Below are positions 44,633-54,513 of a DNA stretch of 64,000 bases, one piece after another. A program made the position numbers and the translations under genes. The notes under the pieces are model-generated. The model was not told the origin of the DNA and made no database searches. It worked only from the letters and a program-made list of their open reading frames with translations. Origin of the DNA: Paraktedonobacter carboxidivorans (GTDB lineage Bacteria; Chloroflexota; Ktedonobacteria; Ktedonobacterales; Ktedonobacteraceae); assembly GCA_041156125.1 (NCBI GenBank), contig JBEVTI010000016.1:1-64000 (forward strand), written 5' to 3'. How positions within the stretch are numbered: position 1 is the stretch's first letter; every line of letters starts with the position of its first letter.

Positions 44633-46878
44633 TATAAATTCTTTACTACATCACGTACAATCTGAACGATCTCCAGGCCAGGATCGAGGCGCTCCGCTTC
44701 AGCCAGATACTCTTGAGCGCGGCGACGGTCCTTTTTCTTGACATAGATCAGCGCCATAAGCGCGCGCAAGTGCGCCGAACGTGGCAGAAGGCGCATACCC
44801 TGACTGAGCATATCGCGAGCCGCGTCCAACTCGTCTGCATCAACATACATCGCGCCGAGGTCAGCATACGCGCGCACATCGGTGGGATCTGCCTCGATCG
44901 CGCGCTGATAACATTCTTCGGCCTCTTCGAGATGCTCCTGGCTGCGATGGACAAAGCCCAGCGCGTACCAGATAGAAGGATAAGTGGGAGAGAGCGCGGC
45001 CAGGCGTTCCAGGTAACCCTGGGCTTCCGCGAAACGCTCGCGATTGATAGCCAGGTTCGCCAGGTTAAATTCCACTTCGGCCTTCTGTTCAGGATCTTGT
45101 ATCAGTTCACGCGCGAGTAGCAACTGCTTCTCGGCCTCGTCAAGCTCTCCCCTACCGAGCAGCACCTCGGCCAGCAACACATAGCCCAGAGGCGCCTGCT
45201 CATCCAGCGAGGCCCGCAAACGAGGCTCGCCTTGCTCCAGAAAATGCCTGGCCCGTTCGATCATACCCAGAGAACTAAAACGTTCGCTAAGAGCAACCTC
45301 AAGCACCGCCAGGCGCTGCTCGGCAACCATATGGTCAGGATCATTGGGGAACCGTCTGACGACTTCCGTGGCATAAACCGCTGCGCGTTCAGCAGCGCGA
45401 ATACTTGACGCACGAGCATATGCATCTTCGTAGACCAGCTTATCCAGTGGATTCTTCACCAGCAAGGCATCGTCGAGAGAGAGGAGCTTCCAGGTACGCC
45501 AGATAATCTCCTCAAAATACTCTCCAACATTCAGATCATCGGGCTTATGCTCGCGCATAATTTTTTGCATCGCTTCCTCGTGGACCTGGATGCGCTTGCG
45601 CAGTTCCTCGATGGGTAAACCCTGCAGAGTGGCGCCTTCGTCACGGATGCGCGCGATGCGCCATTCACCCTTTTCCTGCTCCAGACTAAACGTGAGCCAG
45701 AACCAGTGACGACCCGTCTCTTTGTATACAGCGGTCCCCATAGGCATCTCAGGTAGAGTGCCGCTTAACTGCGTCTCCGTCAATTCCAGCGACCAGCCTA
45801 TTTCAATCTCCTTGAGGCTGCCCGCGCGCGCAGTCAATATAGAGGTTGGCACCCAGAGCGTTGACTGTGGAGCTTTTTCTGGTTCGCGCAGGAAGTAGAT
45901 CTCAAAGCGTCCAGGGTGGGCTTCATCAGACCAGTTCCGGCGCAATTCAATCCATTCAGCCCGTGCATGACCCTCCAGCAGAGGACTGCCTGGGTTCAGC
46001 AGATCGTAGCAGAGGCTATAATCGCCCATGGTCCAGGCACCAGCGAAATTAGCCGCGACCATATCCGGCTCCTGGTTGCGTCCGATAAAGGTCAGGCCGC
46101 GATCCTCGCCCACCTCAGTCGCCTGCAACACCAGACGTTGAACAAGCGGGAGATACTGGCGAAAATCCTTATGCGGCTGCGTCTGACGCCAGTGGTTGAC
46201 ATCCAGGGCCTCGTTGAGCAAGCGCTGACCCTCAGCCAGAGTACAATCGACATAGGGAGGCGGTGGCCCATCATCGGGGTCGGCATTCTCACGTGAGACA
46301 AGTTGAATCCCGCGCACATGCTCTTCAATCTGACGCCTGCTACCAACCTCCGTGTAGAAATCCTTCACACCACCTGACCAGAAATCGAGTATGAACGAAA
46401 GCAACCGCCCTTCATTATATTCGAGGCCGTGTTCCCAGCACAAAATCAGTTGCAGCTCGCCTGCCTCGCGCATCTCCGCGGCCAGGCCCTTCCAGAAGCG
46501 CGGAGGGTTTTCGACACTCACAATACCTGCAGCGGGCCGCTCCTCTTCTGGGGTCCAGCTGGGAACAATCTTCGCGCCAGCCAATTGGATCAGCGCCCTG
46601 CGAGCCTCCTTACGTACCATCTTCTCAGGCGCAAACTCATGGACAGCCAGCAGCAGATCAGCGGCATCCGCATCACGGGCGTGCATCAGGCTTTTGAGCA
46701 GCCCCAATTGTGCCGTCTCTCCCAGCGAAAATATCTCAGCGAACAGAGCCTCAGCCTGCGCGCGCTTAGTGCAGGCGTGAAGTTCCTCAGCGGTCCCCTG
46801 CCGCTGAGAAAGAATGTGTTGAATCCGAGCCTCGTCTTCCTGCGACAATTGAGCAGGGATATGTTTCTTCGCAGCCAT
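44632..46878 (-). CDS. Large HEAT/TPR-repeat protein of unknown function
   Basis: A 748-residue soluble protein. Residues about 30-110 are helical and HEAT-like (GLLKSLMHARDADAADLLLA). About 110-470 are a mixed domain I cannot name (GIQLVSRENADPDDGPPPPY, FAGAWTMGDYSLCYDLLNPG, WIELRRNWSDEAHP, which in part recalls NTF2-like scaffolds). About 490-748 are TPRs (ARHFLEQGEPRLRASLDEQA, AEECYQRAIEADPTDVRAY, ARDMLSQGMRLLPRSAHLRA). First gene of a four-gene coupled run with rlmD, maf and gluQ; a translation- or RNA-quality link is possible but not shown. Confidence 0.8.
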   Translation of the reverse strand: MAAKKHIPAQLSQEDEARIQHILSQRQGTAEELHACTKRAQAEALFAEIFSLGETAQLGLLKSLMHARDADAADLLLAVHEFAPEKMVRKEARRALIQLAGAKIVPSWTPEEERPAAGIVSVENPPRFWKGLAAEMREAGELQLILCWEHGLEYNEGRLLSFILDFWSGGVKDFYTEVGSRRQIEEHVRGIQLVSRENADPDDGPPPPYVDCTLAEGQRLLNEALDVNHWRQTQPHKDFRQYLPLVQRLVLQATEVGEDRGLTFIGRNQEPDMVAANFAGAWTMGDYSLCYDLLNPGSPLLEGHARAEWIELRRNWSDEAHPGRFEIYFLREPEKAPQSTLWVPTSILTARAGSLKEIEIGWSLELTETQLSGTLPEMPMGTAVYKETGRHWFWLTFSLEQEKGEWRIARIRDEGATLQGLPIEELRKRIQVHEEAMQKIMREHKPDDLNVGEYFEEIIWRTWKLLSLDDALLVKNPLDKLVYEDAYARASSIRAAERAAVYATEVVRRFPNDPDHMVAEQRLAVLEVALSERFSSLGMIERARHFLEQGEPRLRASLDEQAPLGYVLLAEVLLGRGELDEAEKQLLLARELIQDPEQKAEVEFNLANLAINRERFAEAQGYLERLAALSPTYPSIWYALGFVHRSQEHLEEAEECYQRAIEADPTDVRAYADLGAMYVDADELDAARDMLSQGMRLLPRSAHLRALMALIYVKKKDRRRAQEYLAEAERLDPGLEIVQIVRDVVKNL

Positions 46879-47024
46879 TATATCTATCTCTTCTTAACAC
46901 GAAAGGTGAAAGCACAGAATGTCGTCGAAAATGTATAGCGTTTATTCTCAGGATTGTATCATAGCACGCAAGCGGCGTCGAGCAGAGCCGCCCGGCAACA
47001 GGCTATACTAACCATTGCCTGCCC

Positions 47025-47103
47025 TTTTTCCTGGCGTAGAGATAAGACGCAAAAAAGCACGACCTGGGCGCTTTTTTGCGTCTTATCTCTACGCCAGGAA
47101 AAA
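47025..47103 (-). terminator. 34-bp perfect hairpin downstream of the GT-C-like gene
   Basis: Arms 47025-47058 and 47070-47103 are exact complements (34 bp) around an 11-base loop, 2 bp beyond the minus-strand stop at 47105. The arms end in T5/A5 tracts that pair with each other. It also lies upstream of the TPR operon. Confidence 0.8.
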
Positions 47104-47104
47104 A

Positions 47105-48700
47105 TTAAGCCAGAGCAACCATCTCGCGCTCCATAACCTCATCGCGCTCCACCAGCAATTCCACCCGTTCAGCGATAATTTCCACAGGCTCACTATGAGT
47201 GGGGGCTTGCAGAATAGGCGTGCCGAGCGGTTGGCTCCCTTTATTGGTATTACCACGCGAGGCCATCAGAATAAACATCGTGAAGGCTGAGCAAGCGAAG
47301 TACGACGGCAGACTGCGCCAGGCAAAGAAAAGCGGCAGCACTGCCAACAACATCGCGGCCTCTGGATGGCTCTTACACAGACGCCAGTACCAGACCATAC
47401 AGAGCGGGTAGAAGATCAGATACTCAAGCACCGAATAGATTGTGCTGGGCATATACGTATGTAAGAACGGCGAGCCAACCAGCCCGACAATACCCACTCC
47501 CATGGGGAACATGGGGTCGCTAATCGGCGCCATCACCCCGGCAATCCAGGCTTGAGGATTCCACACAATAAACGGCAAGTTAAGCAACGCCATCAATGCA
47601 CCCGCTATCGAAAGACGATAGAGGGTCTCTTTCCAACCAGAGGTGCGCAAGAGCATGATTGCGTAGAACAGCACAAAAAACCAGGCAGGTTGTTTACAGC
47701 TCACAGCCAGGCCGAGAGATAGCGCTGACAACCAGCGTCGATCGCGCCCTAGCCAGGAGATCACCAGGAAAAGAATCATCAGCACATCCAGATTGCCGCC
47801 TACCACTGACGACCACATCGAAATATTGGCCAGCGCGAAGACGATAATCCAGGGCCGCATCTCCCGTCGTACCACCAACCAACCCAGAGCTACCAGCCCG
47901 ATATAGCTCAAGAGGTAGAGCGGCAACACATTATAAATCCCCAGCCAGATAAATGGTACCAACGTCAGGAATGAGAGTGAAGGGTAGCTTACTCTGGCCT
48001 CAAACTCTACAGAATTCCCGGACTTATTATCAGTATCAAGCACAGTGCGCAGTTCAACTGGTGTTGGATAATTCAGCCGGTTGGCAAGCTGTCCCAGACG
48101 TAGCGGCGTTGTCCAGGTAGGATCAATCTTGAACATATGCGCGATGCGCAAGATATCCGCGCTGACGTAAGGATCATGCCCTTGCAGCAATTCTATCGCC
48201 GCATTTGTATCAAGCGAAGTACCATCGTTTGTATACTGCGGAGGTGCAAAAAAGCCCATATAGACCCCGCGGCCAAACTCCACGACCCCGGCAATGCTCG
48301 TAATCAGCACCAGCACAAGGGCGATACGCTGCCAGAGATAAGGATGATTTGAGACACGCCGGGTCTGACGGCGCAGCGTAGTGGGACGAAAAGCCATCCA
48401 CATCATAAAAAAGCTGCTCAGAATCAAGCTAAAGGAGATGGTGCCAGCCCATGGCCTGATATAAGGTAGATATGTTTGATACCAGCGTGGATCGATTTCA
48501 TTCATTGCTTCGTTGATAGCCTGCAAAACCAATGCCAGGGCAATCCAACAGGCTCGGCGTTGGATATCAATAATCTGCCGGTTATCGGGTGATCGATCAG
48601 TCGCGAAGAAGATCGATGGAATATGTGTTCGACGTAAGGCGACCAATTGCTTACGAGCATTGTATACCCATAGACGCGGAAATACTAGCTGCTGTTCCAT
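47105..48700 (-). CDS. Polytopic membrane protein, GT87/DUF2029-like
   Basis: A 531-residue protein with a 50-residue soluble N-terminus and about 12 membrane helices. An acidic external segment (DTNAAIELLQGHDPYVSADI) followed by a long loop and the helices GGNLDVLMILFLVISWLG and LSLGLAVSCKQPAWFFVLFY resemble GT-C-type glycosyltransferases (DUF2029/PimE-like), which take sugars from polyprenyl phosphates. The C-terminal 50 residues are cytoplasmic and Glu/Val-rich. GGAGG lies upstream of ATG 48700 at a rather long spacing. The nearest relative in the window is at 35073-37013. Confidence 0.65.
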   Translation of the reverse strand: MEQQLVFPRLWVYNARKQLVALRRTHIPSIFFATDRSPDNRQIIDIQRRACWIALALVLQAINEAMNEIDPRWYQTYLPYIRPWAGTISFSLILSSFFMMWMAFRPTTLRRQTRRVSNHPYLWQRIALVLVLITSIAGVVEFGRGVYMGFFAPPQYTNDGTSLDTNAAIELLQGHDPYVSADILRIAHMFKIDPTWTTPLRLGQLANRLNYPTPVELRTVLDTDNKSGNSVEFEARVSYPSLSFLTLVPFIWLGIYNVLPLYLLSYIGLVALGWLVVRREMRPWIIVFALANISMWSSVVGGNLDVLMILFLVISWLGRDRRWLSALSLGLAVSCKQPAWFFVLFYAIMLLRTSGWKETLYRLSIAGALMALLNLPFIVWNPQAWIAGVMAPISDPMFPMGVGIVGLVGSPFLHTYMPSTIYSVLEYLIFYPLCMVWYWRLCKSHPEAAMLLAVLPLFFAWRSLPSYFACSAFTMFILMASRGNTNKGSQPLGTPILQAPTHSEPVEIIAERVELLVERDEVMEREMVALA

Positions 48701-49036
48701 AGAGTCGCGCTTCCCTCCTAATAGCGTGGCGGCAAGAACGCGCGGCTTTCCACCGCGAAATCAAGTCTTGCAGCATTTCCGGGGTGCCCTCTAACGTAGA
48801 GCAAATCGTTGGTCAAAACGCGAGGTCAGAAACGGGAGTTTCGCTACCCCAAAGCTGGAAAACAGGTTCTTCTTATGCCGGGAAATTGGTCAGGATCTTT
48901 CCAGCCAGAAGTTAAGACGAAAGTTGTCGCGGCTTCGTCACAAATTAAAAACGAAAGGTGAGTGCAGCGATAGGAAGATTATTGCTCTTTAAAGTTCGCG
49001 GCCATGGATCTGACGTTTCGTTGTGTGGTGTTGCGT
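48701..49036. other. Gene-free stretch
   Basis: About 335 bp between genes in the minus direction. It should hold the GT-C-like gene promoter. No hairpin, repeat or gene was recognised. Confidence 0.4.
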
Positions 49037-49225
49037 TTAGCGTTCTTTTTTACGCGGTAGCAGCAAAAGTGAGACCAGGGCATAACCAGAACAGGCCAGC
49101 AGGAGCAGCGCGTAAACGACCGACTCCGGGTCGTCATGGGGTCCCAACAGCATAGCCATCCCCCACCAGAGGAAACCAATAAAGACAATAAAGAGCAACA
49201 TGGTGCTCATAAATTTCTTACCCAT
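49037..49225 (-). CDS. Small two-helix membrane protein
   Basis: A 62-residue protein with two hydrophobic helices (MLLFIVFIGFLWWGMAMLLG and VVYALLLLACSGYALVSLLL) joined by an acidic turn (PHDDPES) and ending in PRKKER. AAGGA lies 7 bases before ATG 49225, which supports translation. No family recognised. An overlapping frame (48979-49188) is a shadow. Confidence 0.6.
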   Translation of the reverse strand: MGKKFMSTMLLFIVFIGFLWWGMAMLLGPHDDPESVVYALLLLACSGYALVSLLLLPRKKER

Positions 49226-49373
49226 GGATATGTCCTTTATTTTAAACTGTCTGCATCCGGCAAACAGATAATGTGTATGCGTCAGCAGGGTATATATCTG
49301 GGCATATTATAGCATGGTAAAACCTATTTGAGTGCTTTTGCCAAAGCAGGCATAACTTTCTCTCGCAAAAAAC

Positions 49374-49976
49374 CTATTGCAAGGCCTGCCAGACAAGGCG
49401 ATGGATGACCGCACGAAAGCGGCCCCAGGCTACCCATTCTATGCCCCAACTATCGCTATAATCGCTCGAAAGATGAGCTAAAAATGCTGCGCGTTCTGGC
49501 AGTTCTGCTGGCATGATTTCACGAAAATATTCCAGGTGCTCATCTTGGTCCAGAGACGCCAGTGTACCCCCAGTTTCAGCGAGCAGAAAGGCGAAAGTAT
49601 AGAAAAGCGGCTTATCCTCTTGTCCTGGCCAATGATAGGCAACGGCGGCCAGGAAGCGGCTGACAGTCACCTCCAGGCCCGTTTCTTCGTGCGTCTCGCG
49701 TAGGAGAGCGTCAAGGACTGGCTCGCCTGGATGAATTCCACCGGTCAGCAAGCGATAGGCATTGGCCGGGTAGAATGTCTTTTTCGCGGCAATCAGATGG
49801 CCATCAGGGCGCTGCACAACCATACAAACTTCCCCGTAGCGATCCGGGCTGCTGAGAGGATCAAACAGTTCTGTGACCTCAAGCTTAGCAAAATGGACCA
49901 GCGGCTGGCCAAACTGTTCAGCCAGTGAGGCCAGTTCGGATTGAACTTCAGCGGGCAAGGCACTAAACATAAACAC
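49374..49976 (-). CDS. Nudix hydrolase
   Basis: A 200-residue NUDIX-fold pyrophosphohydrolase. The Nudix box is complete: GGIHPGEPVLDALLRETHEE followed by TGL fits Gx5Ex7REUxEExGU apart from Thr at one U position. An N-terminal helix region (1-45) precedes the fold. Substrate unknown. The start ATG 49976 lies 2 bp after the recN stop, so it is the last gene of the nadK-recN-Nudix operon and may sanitise nucleotides in DNA-damage conditions. Confidence 0.88.
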   Translation of the reverse strand: MFMFSALPAEVQSELASLAEQFGQPLVHFAKLEVTELFDPLSSPDRYGEVCMVVQRPDGHLIAAKKTFYPANAYRLLTGGIHPGEPVLDALLRETHEETGLEVTVSRFLAAVAYHWPGQEDKPLFYTFAFLLAETGGTLASLDQDEHLEYFREIMPAELPERAAFLAHLSSDYSDSWGIEWVAWGRFRAVIHRLVWQALQ

Positions 49977-49978
49977 CT

Positions 49979-51889
49979 CTAGGCCTGGGGCCAGCGACGG
50001 TGCCAGTTCTCTTTCCAGAGATAGGAGCGAGCCAACATCTCCTCGGCACTCTTCAAAGAAAATTCTGTGAGATCTCCACCCATGATATGCGCGATCTCGC
50101 GCACACGTTGCTCTGGTCGGAGTTCGTTGACAATGGTCATAGTGCGCTCGTCAAAGATCTGCTTATTCACATTATAGTGGGTATCAGCAAAGGTCGCGAT
50201 CTGCGGCAGATGGGTCACACAGATGACCTGGTGATTGAGTGTCAACTGCCAGAGCTTTTCTCCGACTACCTGGCCACTTTTTCCGCTGATTCCTGCATCG
50301 ATTTCATCGAAAATCAGTGTAGGCGTAGCATCGGCCTCAGCAAGGATAGTCTTGAGAGCAAGCATTAAACGCGAAGTCTCACCGCCAGAAGCGATTTTTG
50401 TCAGCGGCTTGAAAGGCTCGCCAGGGTTAGGTGCAATCAAAAATTGAATACGATCGATCCCAGTAGCATCACAGGCGTAGTACTCCTCTGACCGGTCATC
50501 GATGCAGGCAGGCACGCCATTGGGATCGGGCGTCTGGATGATCTCGACTGAGAAACGCGCGCGCTTCATGTTAAGATCATTCAACTGCTCTTCCATATCC
50601 GCTGCCAGTTTCGAGGCGCCGGCTTTGCGGCGTTCGGAGACCTGTTGGGCAAGCTGGCCAATCTCGCGACGCAGAACTTCATCTTGCTTCTGCAATTTCT
50701 CGATCAGTTCATCGCGATTGACCAGCGTATCCAACTCGGCGCGATCCTCAGCAACGCGCTTGAGAATATCTTCAATGGTTGCGCCATATTTACGTTTGAG
50801 GCGCGAAATCATGTCCAGGCGCTCCTCAATATCGGCCAAACGTTGGGGATCATCCTCGATGTCGCTCTCATAGCCACTGATGCTCGTCGCAACCTCTTCC
50901 AGACGATAAATTGCCTCGGCCAGGCCATCTTCTTCATCCTTGAGATTTTTATCCAGGCGCACCAGTTCGTTGAGAGCGCGTAGCGCGGGCCGTAACTGGT
51001 CAAGGGCTGGCTGGAAGTCATCGCTGCCATGCTCCCCTCCAGAGATAGCACCATAGACCTGCGTGCAAAGTTCGCGCAGGCGTTCGGCGTTGTCAAGTAC
51101 TTTACGCTCAGCTTCTAGCTCCTCTACCTCATCTGGCTGCAATTCCGCCTTCTCGATCTCTTCGATCTCGTATCTCAGGAATTCCGCGCGGCGTGTGATA
51201 TCGCGCACATTTTGCTGCAACTCCTGCAACTGCTTGCGGGCAGCGCGCCATTCGTTGACCCTGCCAGCCATTTGATTGCGCAGGGGAATCAACTCGACAT
51301 AGCGATCCAGAAAATTTACATGCTGCTCAGGTCGCAGCAAACTCATGTGTTCACTCTGGCCATGAATATCCACCAGCCAGCTCGCTACCTGCTGGAGCAC
51401 TTGCTGAGAGACCGCGCGCCCATTAATGCGTGCCACAGTGCGCCCGGAGCGGAAGATATCGCGTGCCAGGATCAACTGGTTATTATCGACAGAAACATCA
51501 TACTGATGCAACAGCGTTGCCAGGGCCACGCTAGCATCTGCGCTCTCGACATCCGCGACCAGCGCGCGTGTACGCGTCTCCGCGCGGTCGATCGCTTCTA
51601 AGAGCGTGCTGGCACCGTCATTCTCATCCAGAGAAGCCTCAAAGGGCTGCCAGCCGTTTTTAATGGGGGGGAGGGAATTGATAGAGAAAATACCCTCAAC
51701 CGAAGCTCGTTCGGTACCAGCCCGCACAAATTCCGCGCCAATTTTGCCGCCCAGCAACGCGTTCACAGCGTCGATAATAATCGATTTGCCGGCGCCAGTT
51801 TCGCCTGTAAACACGTTGAAGAGGCGATTAAGGCGTAGATGCAGGCTATCAATAATGGCGAAATCTTTGATGCTTAATTCAAGTAACAT
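49979..51889 (-). CDS. recN: DNA repair protein RecN
   Basis: A 636-residue SMC-like ATPase of double-strand-break repair. Walker A GETGAGKS near residue 33, a long central coiled-coil region (about 150-400, ELQQNVRDITRRAEFLRYEI, RREIGQLAQQVSERRKAG), then the ABC signature IASGGETSRLMLALK, Walker B TLIFDEIDAGISG and the switch His (VTHLPQIATFAD). Length is typical of the family. It lies 30 bp downstream of nadK and 2 bp before a Nudix gene, all in one direction. Confidence 0.96.
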   Translation of the reverse strand: MLLELSIKDFAIIDSLHLRLNRLFNVFTGETGAGKSIIIDAVNALLGGKIGAEFVRAGTERASVEGIFSINSLPPIKNGWQPFEASLDENDGASTLLEAIDRAETRTRALVADVESADASVALATLLHQYDVSVDNNQLILARDIFRSGRTVARINGRAVSQQVLQQVASWLVDIHGQSEHMSLLRPEQHVNFLDRYVELIPLRNQMAGRVNEWRAARKQLQELQQNVRDITRRAEFLRYEIEEIEKAELQPDEVEELEAERKVLDNAERLRELCTQVYGAISGGEHGSDDFQPALDQLRPALRALNELVRLDKNLKDEEDGLAEAIYRLEEVATSISGYESDIEDDPQRLADIEERLDMISRLKRKYGATIEDILKRVAEDRAELDTLVNRDELIEKLQKQDEVLRREIGQLAQQVSERRKAGASKLAADMEEQLNDLNMKRARFSVEIIQTPDPNGVPACIDDRSEEYYACDATGIDRIQFLIAPNPGEPFKPLTKIASGGETSRLMLALKTILAEADATPTLIFDEIDAGISGKSGQVVGEKLWQLTLNHQVICVTHLPQIATFADTHYNVNKQIFDERTMTIVNELRPEQRVREIAHIMGGDLTEFSLKSAEEMLARSYLWKENWHRRWPQA

Positions 51890-51919
51890 AGTAACTCGTC
51901 GTACCCTCGAAAGCAGAGA

Positions 51920-52765
51920 CTAAGAATTTTCCCTCAACTTGGCCGAAATAATTTGATAAAAATAGGTCGGTGGTCGCCTGCGTAGAAAACGGGCTATATA
52001 CTGGCTTCTGCTGATAGTTATCGTCGCCCCATTTTTGATTGCGCGGTTCGTCTGACCATCCGCCGAAAAGACTCCATCCTGTGTGCCTGTAAAAATCTGC
52101 AATCTAACCTGCGCTTCAGGTGGCAAGATCAGCGAACGATCAAAAGCCAGGTGAGGAGCAATAGGGGTCAACACACAACTCTCGACCTGTGGGTGAAGCA
52201 ATGGGCCCCCCACAGCCATATTATAAGCCGTAGAGCCAGTCGCGGTAGAAAGGATAATGCCATCTGCGTGCGTCTTATTATAGAAATAATCATCCACCCA
52301 GATATGGATTTCTACCACACGTGGCCAGGTGCCGCGAGCGATTACGATATCATTGAGTGCCAGAAATTCCTCATGCTGTCCATCTTGCCGTAATTCCGCG
52401 CTCAGCATCGCACGCTGATCGATCCAGACCGACTGTTCCCGCTCTACATAGAGCGGCAAATGTTCCGCTACTTCCCCAGGTTCTAACTCTGTCAAAAAAC
52501 CGACGCGCCCAAAGTTGACACCCAGCAATGGCACATTAGCGGGCGCGCACAGCCGTGTAGCGTGCAGGATCGTTCCATCGCCGCCAAGCACCAGCGCGAA
52601 ATCACAATCCTCAAGCCGGCAATCGGTCTGATCTTCCCCTTCTTCTCGCATATCAATTACGCGTACATTGTGTCCTTGATCCTGTAATTGGGGAGCGAGC
52701 CGGTGAGCAAGTTCCACAGTATCCTGCTTGCGTCCCTGATACAAGATCGCAATTGCCTTATGCAT
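51920..52765 (-). CDS. nadK: NAD kinase
   Basis: A 281-residue NAD+/ATP kinase that makes NADP. Motifs: LVLGGDGTILHATR (GGDG), the substrate loop ALNDIVIARG (the family usually has NE/ND here), HADGIILSTATGSTAYN, GGPLLHP and a C-terminal VFSADGQ. ATG 52765 is chosen (GGGGG 8 bases upstream); the frame is open to 52804 but the extension lacks a ribosome site. The arrangement nadK-recN is widespread in Gram-positive-like genomes. Confidence 0.94.
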   Translation of the reverse strand: MHKAIAILYQGRKQDTVELAHRLAPQLQDQGHNVRVIDMREEGEDQTDCRLEDCDFALVLGGDGTILHATRLCAPANVPLLGVNFGRVGFLTELEPGEVAEHLPLYVEREQSVWIDQRAMLSAELRQDGQHEEFLALNDIVIARGTWPRVVEIHIWVDDYFYNKTHADGIILSTATGSTAYNMAVGGPLLHPQVESCVLTPIAPHLAFDRSLILPPEAQVRLQIFTGTQDGVFSADGQTNRAIKNGATITISRSQYIARFLRRRPPTYFYQIISAKLRENS

Positions 52766-53001
52766 CGAAAATTCCCCCACAATGCTCTCTATTGCGGTGT
52801 ACATCTGTTCGCTTTCGCAAGCGCAGTGTAATCGTATGCCATCGGGCCGGGGTTGTCAACTCGCAGGAACTTCCTTCTTGCAAAATTCCATATAGAACGA
52901 TGCTTTGAGCAACATACTCATATATTACAGAGCATGGACGGCGCTAAACTTGCAGAAAAGGCACAGATTTGGCTTTGCATGCAGTTCAAAGCAAAGATTC
53001 G

Positions 53002-54513
53002 TTATTCCACCTGTGTTTCCACATATTCTTTTGCCAGTAAAATGGCCTCTTCGCGTGAGTGGATTAAGCCATCGGCCTGGGCTTCGGCGATCACCTCAAG
53101 GATCTGACCAATCATGGGGCCGGGCTGCAGCCGCAGGCGGCTCATCAATTCGTCGGCGCGCACCAGGCGGGGCGGCAGAATCTGTGAGCGCTCGCGGATA
53201 TAGCTGGTGAGCAATTGCCGGGTGACGGCGAGATGGCGACTCCAGGCAGTAGTGCGCGGCTGGGGTCCCAGGGTCGCGAGGTGATCGGCCAGCGAGAATA
53301 GCGTGACGAGAAGCCCGGTCGGGCCGAGATCAACAAAGTAGCGCCGAATAGCGCGGGGCGTGACCTGGCTATCCTGCCCCAATTGGCCAGGACGCATATG
53401 ATGTGCCGTCACCAGTTGCACGAGGCGCCGGTCATGAGTGCTGGCGTTCATACGGCTCATAATCGTATTAGCCACGGGCGCGCCAACCTGCGGATGACCA
53501 TAGAAATGAATATACCCCTGCCCATCTACTGTGTATGTCAGCGGTTTGCCAATATCGTGCAGCAGGGCCGCTAGCTTCATACATACTGCGCGCAGATCGG
53601 CAAACTGAAAGACCTCTTGTTGCTCGCCTTCGCGCAAAAGCTCGCGGATCGCGGCGAGCGCCTCAGCATCCGTGGGATTGGCGGCCAGTTCTGGCGCGAA
53701 GGGCGTTTCTGGTTCAGCTTCAAGCGCGGCTGTCAGCACTTCTAGAGCATGCACACATTGCAGCGAGTGCTCCAGCACGTCCCAATAGTGAGGAAATGGC
53801 TGACGCATCCCACAACCTGTCTGCAGTTCGGGGAAAAGCACCAGCAACAGGCCATAGGAGTCCAGACGATACAACTGCGCAAGCGCACCGGGCTGTGCCA
53901 GTAAGGCATAGAGTTCTGTCTGAATGCGCTCTCCTGCCACCTGGGGCAAGAGGGCTGCATCGCGTCTGATCAGTTTCTCGGTCTCAGAGACAATCGTCAG
54001 ATGATAGCTACGCGCGAAACGCAGAGCGCGCAGCATGCGCAGGGGATCATGACGAAAGATCTCGCCATCGACAGCGCGCAATTGGAGTTTCTGGAGATCA
54101 GCCAGACCATGCAGGGGATCAATCAGCGTCACAGGTGCATTGACCAGTGAGCCAGTGCGAGCCAGTTCTTCAAGTACAACACTCAGTGGCGCTGCCATGG
54201 CATTCAGCGTGAAATCACGCGCGCGCAGATCCTCCTCCAATGTCTGACCGTGCAAGGGAGCAATATCCAGCACAAGCTCCGGCATATCCGGGAAACGCAA
54301 GATTACACGACTGGCCTTCTCATGCATATGCGCGTAGAAGCCCCCTAGCGCATCAGCCAACTGGCGGGCCAGTTTATGTGCCTCACCAGTCGTCACCAGA
54401 TCCCAATCGCTACAGGGATAGCCTGATAACAGGTTGCGCAGGGAACCACCCACCAGATAAATGGGCGCTTGCTGGTCAGCAAAAAATTGGGCTACCTGCT
54501 CCAGCGTGCTCAA
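53002..54513 (-). CDS. cca: tRNA nucleotidyltransferase / poly(A) polymerase family protein with HD domain
   Basis: A 503-residue class II nucleotidyltransferase that adds or repairs the 3' CCA of tRNA. NTase motif LVGGSLRNLLSG followed by SDWDLVTTG (catalytic Asp pair), RDFTLNAMAAPL, the RNA-binding ERIQTELYALL region and a C-terminal HD domain (LAALLHDIGKPLTY, later TAHHMRPG). The tRNA genes in this window do not encode CCA, so such an enzyme is required. No strong ribosome site was found before ATG 54513. Whether it adds all of CCA or only part cannot be read. Confidence 0.88.
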   Translation of the reverse strand: MSTLEQVAQFFADQQAPIYLVGGSLRNLLSGYPCSDWDLVTTGEAHKLARQLADALGGFYAHMHEKASRVILRFPDMPELVLDIAPLHGQTLEEDLRARDFTLNAMAAPLSVVLEELARTGSLVNAPVTLIDPLHGLADLQKLQLRAVDGEIFRHDPLRMLRALRFARSYHLTIVSETEKLIRRDAALLPQVAGERIQTELYALLAQPGALAQLYRLDSYGLLLVLFPELQTGCGMRQPFPHYWDVLEHSLQCVHALEVLTAALEAEPETPFAPELAANPTDAEALAAIRELLREGEQQEVFQFADLRAVCMKLAALLHDIGKPLTYTVDGQGYIHFYGHPQVGAPVANTIMSRMNASTHDRRLVQLVTAHHMRPGQLGQDSQVTPRAIRRYFVDLGPTGLLVTLFSLADHLATLGPQPRTTAWSRHLAVTRQLLTSYIRERSQILPPRLVRADELMSRLRLQPGPMIGQILEVIAEAQADGLIHSREEAILLAKEYVETQVE

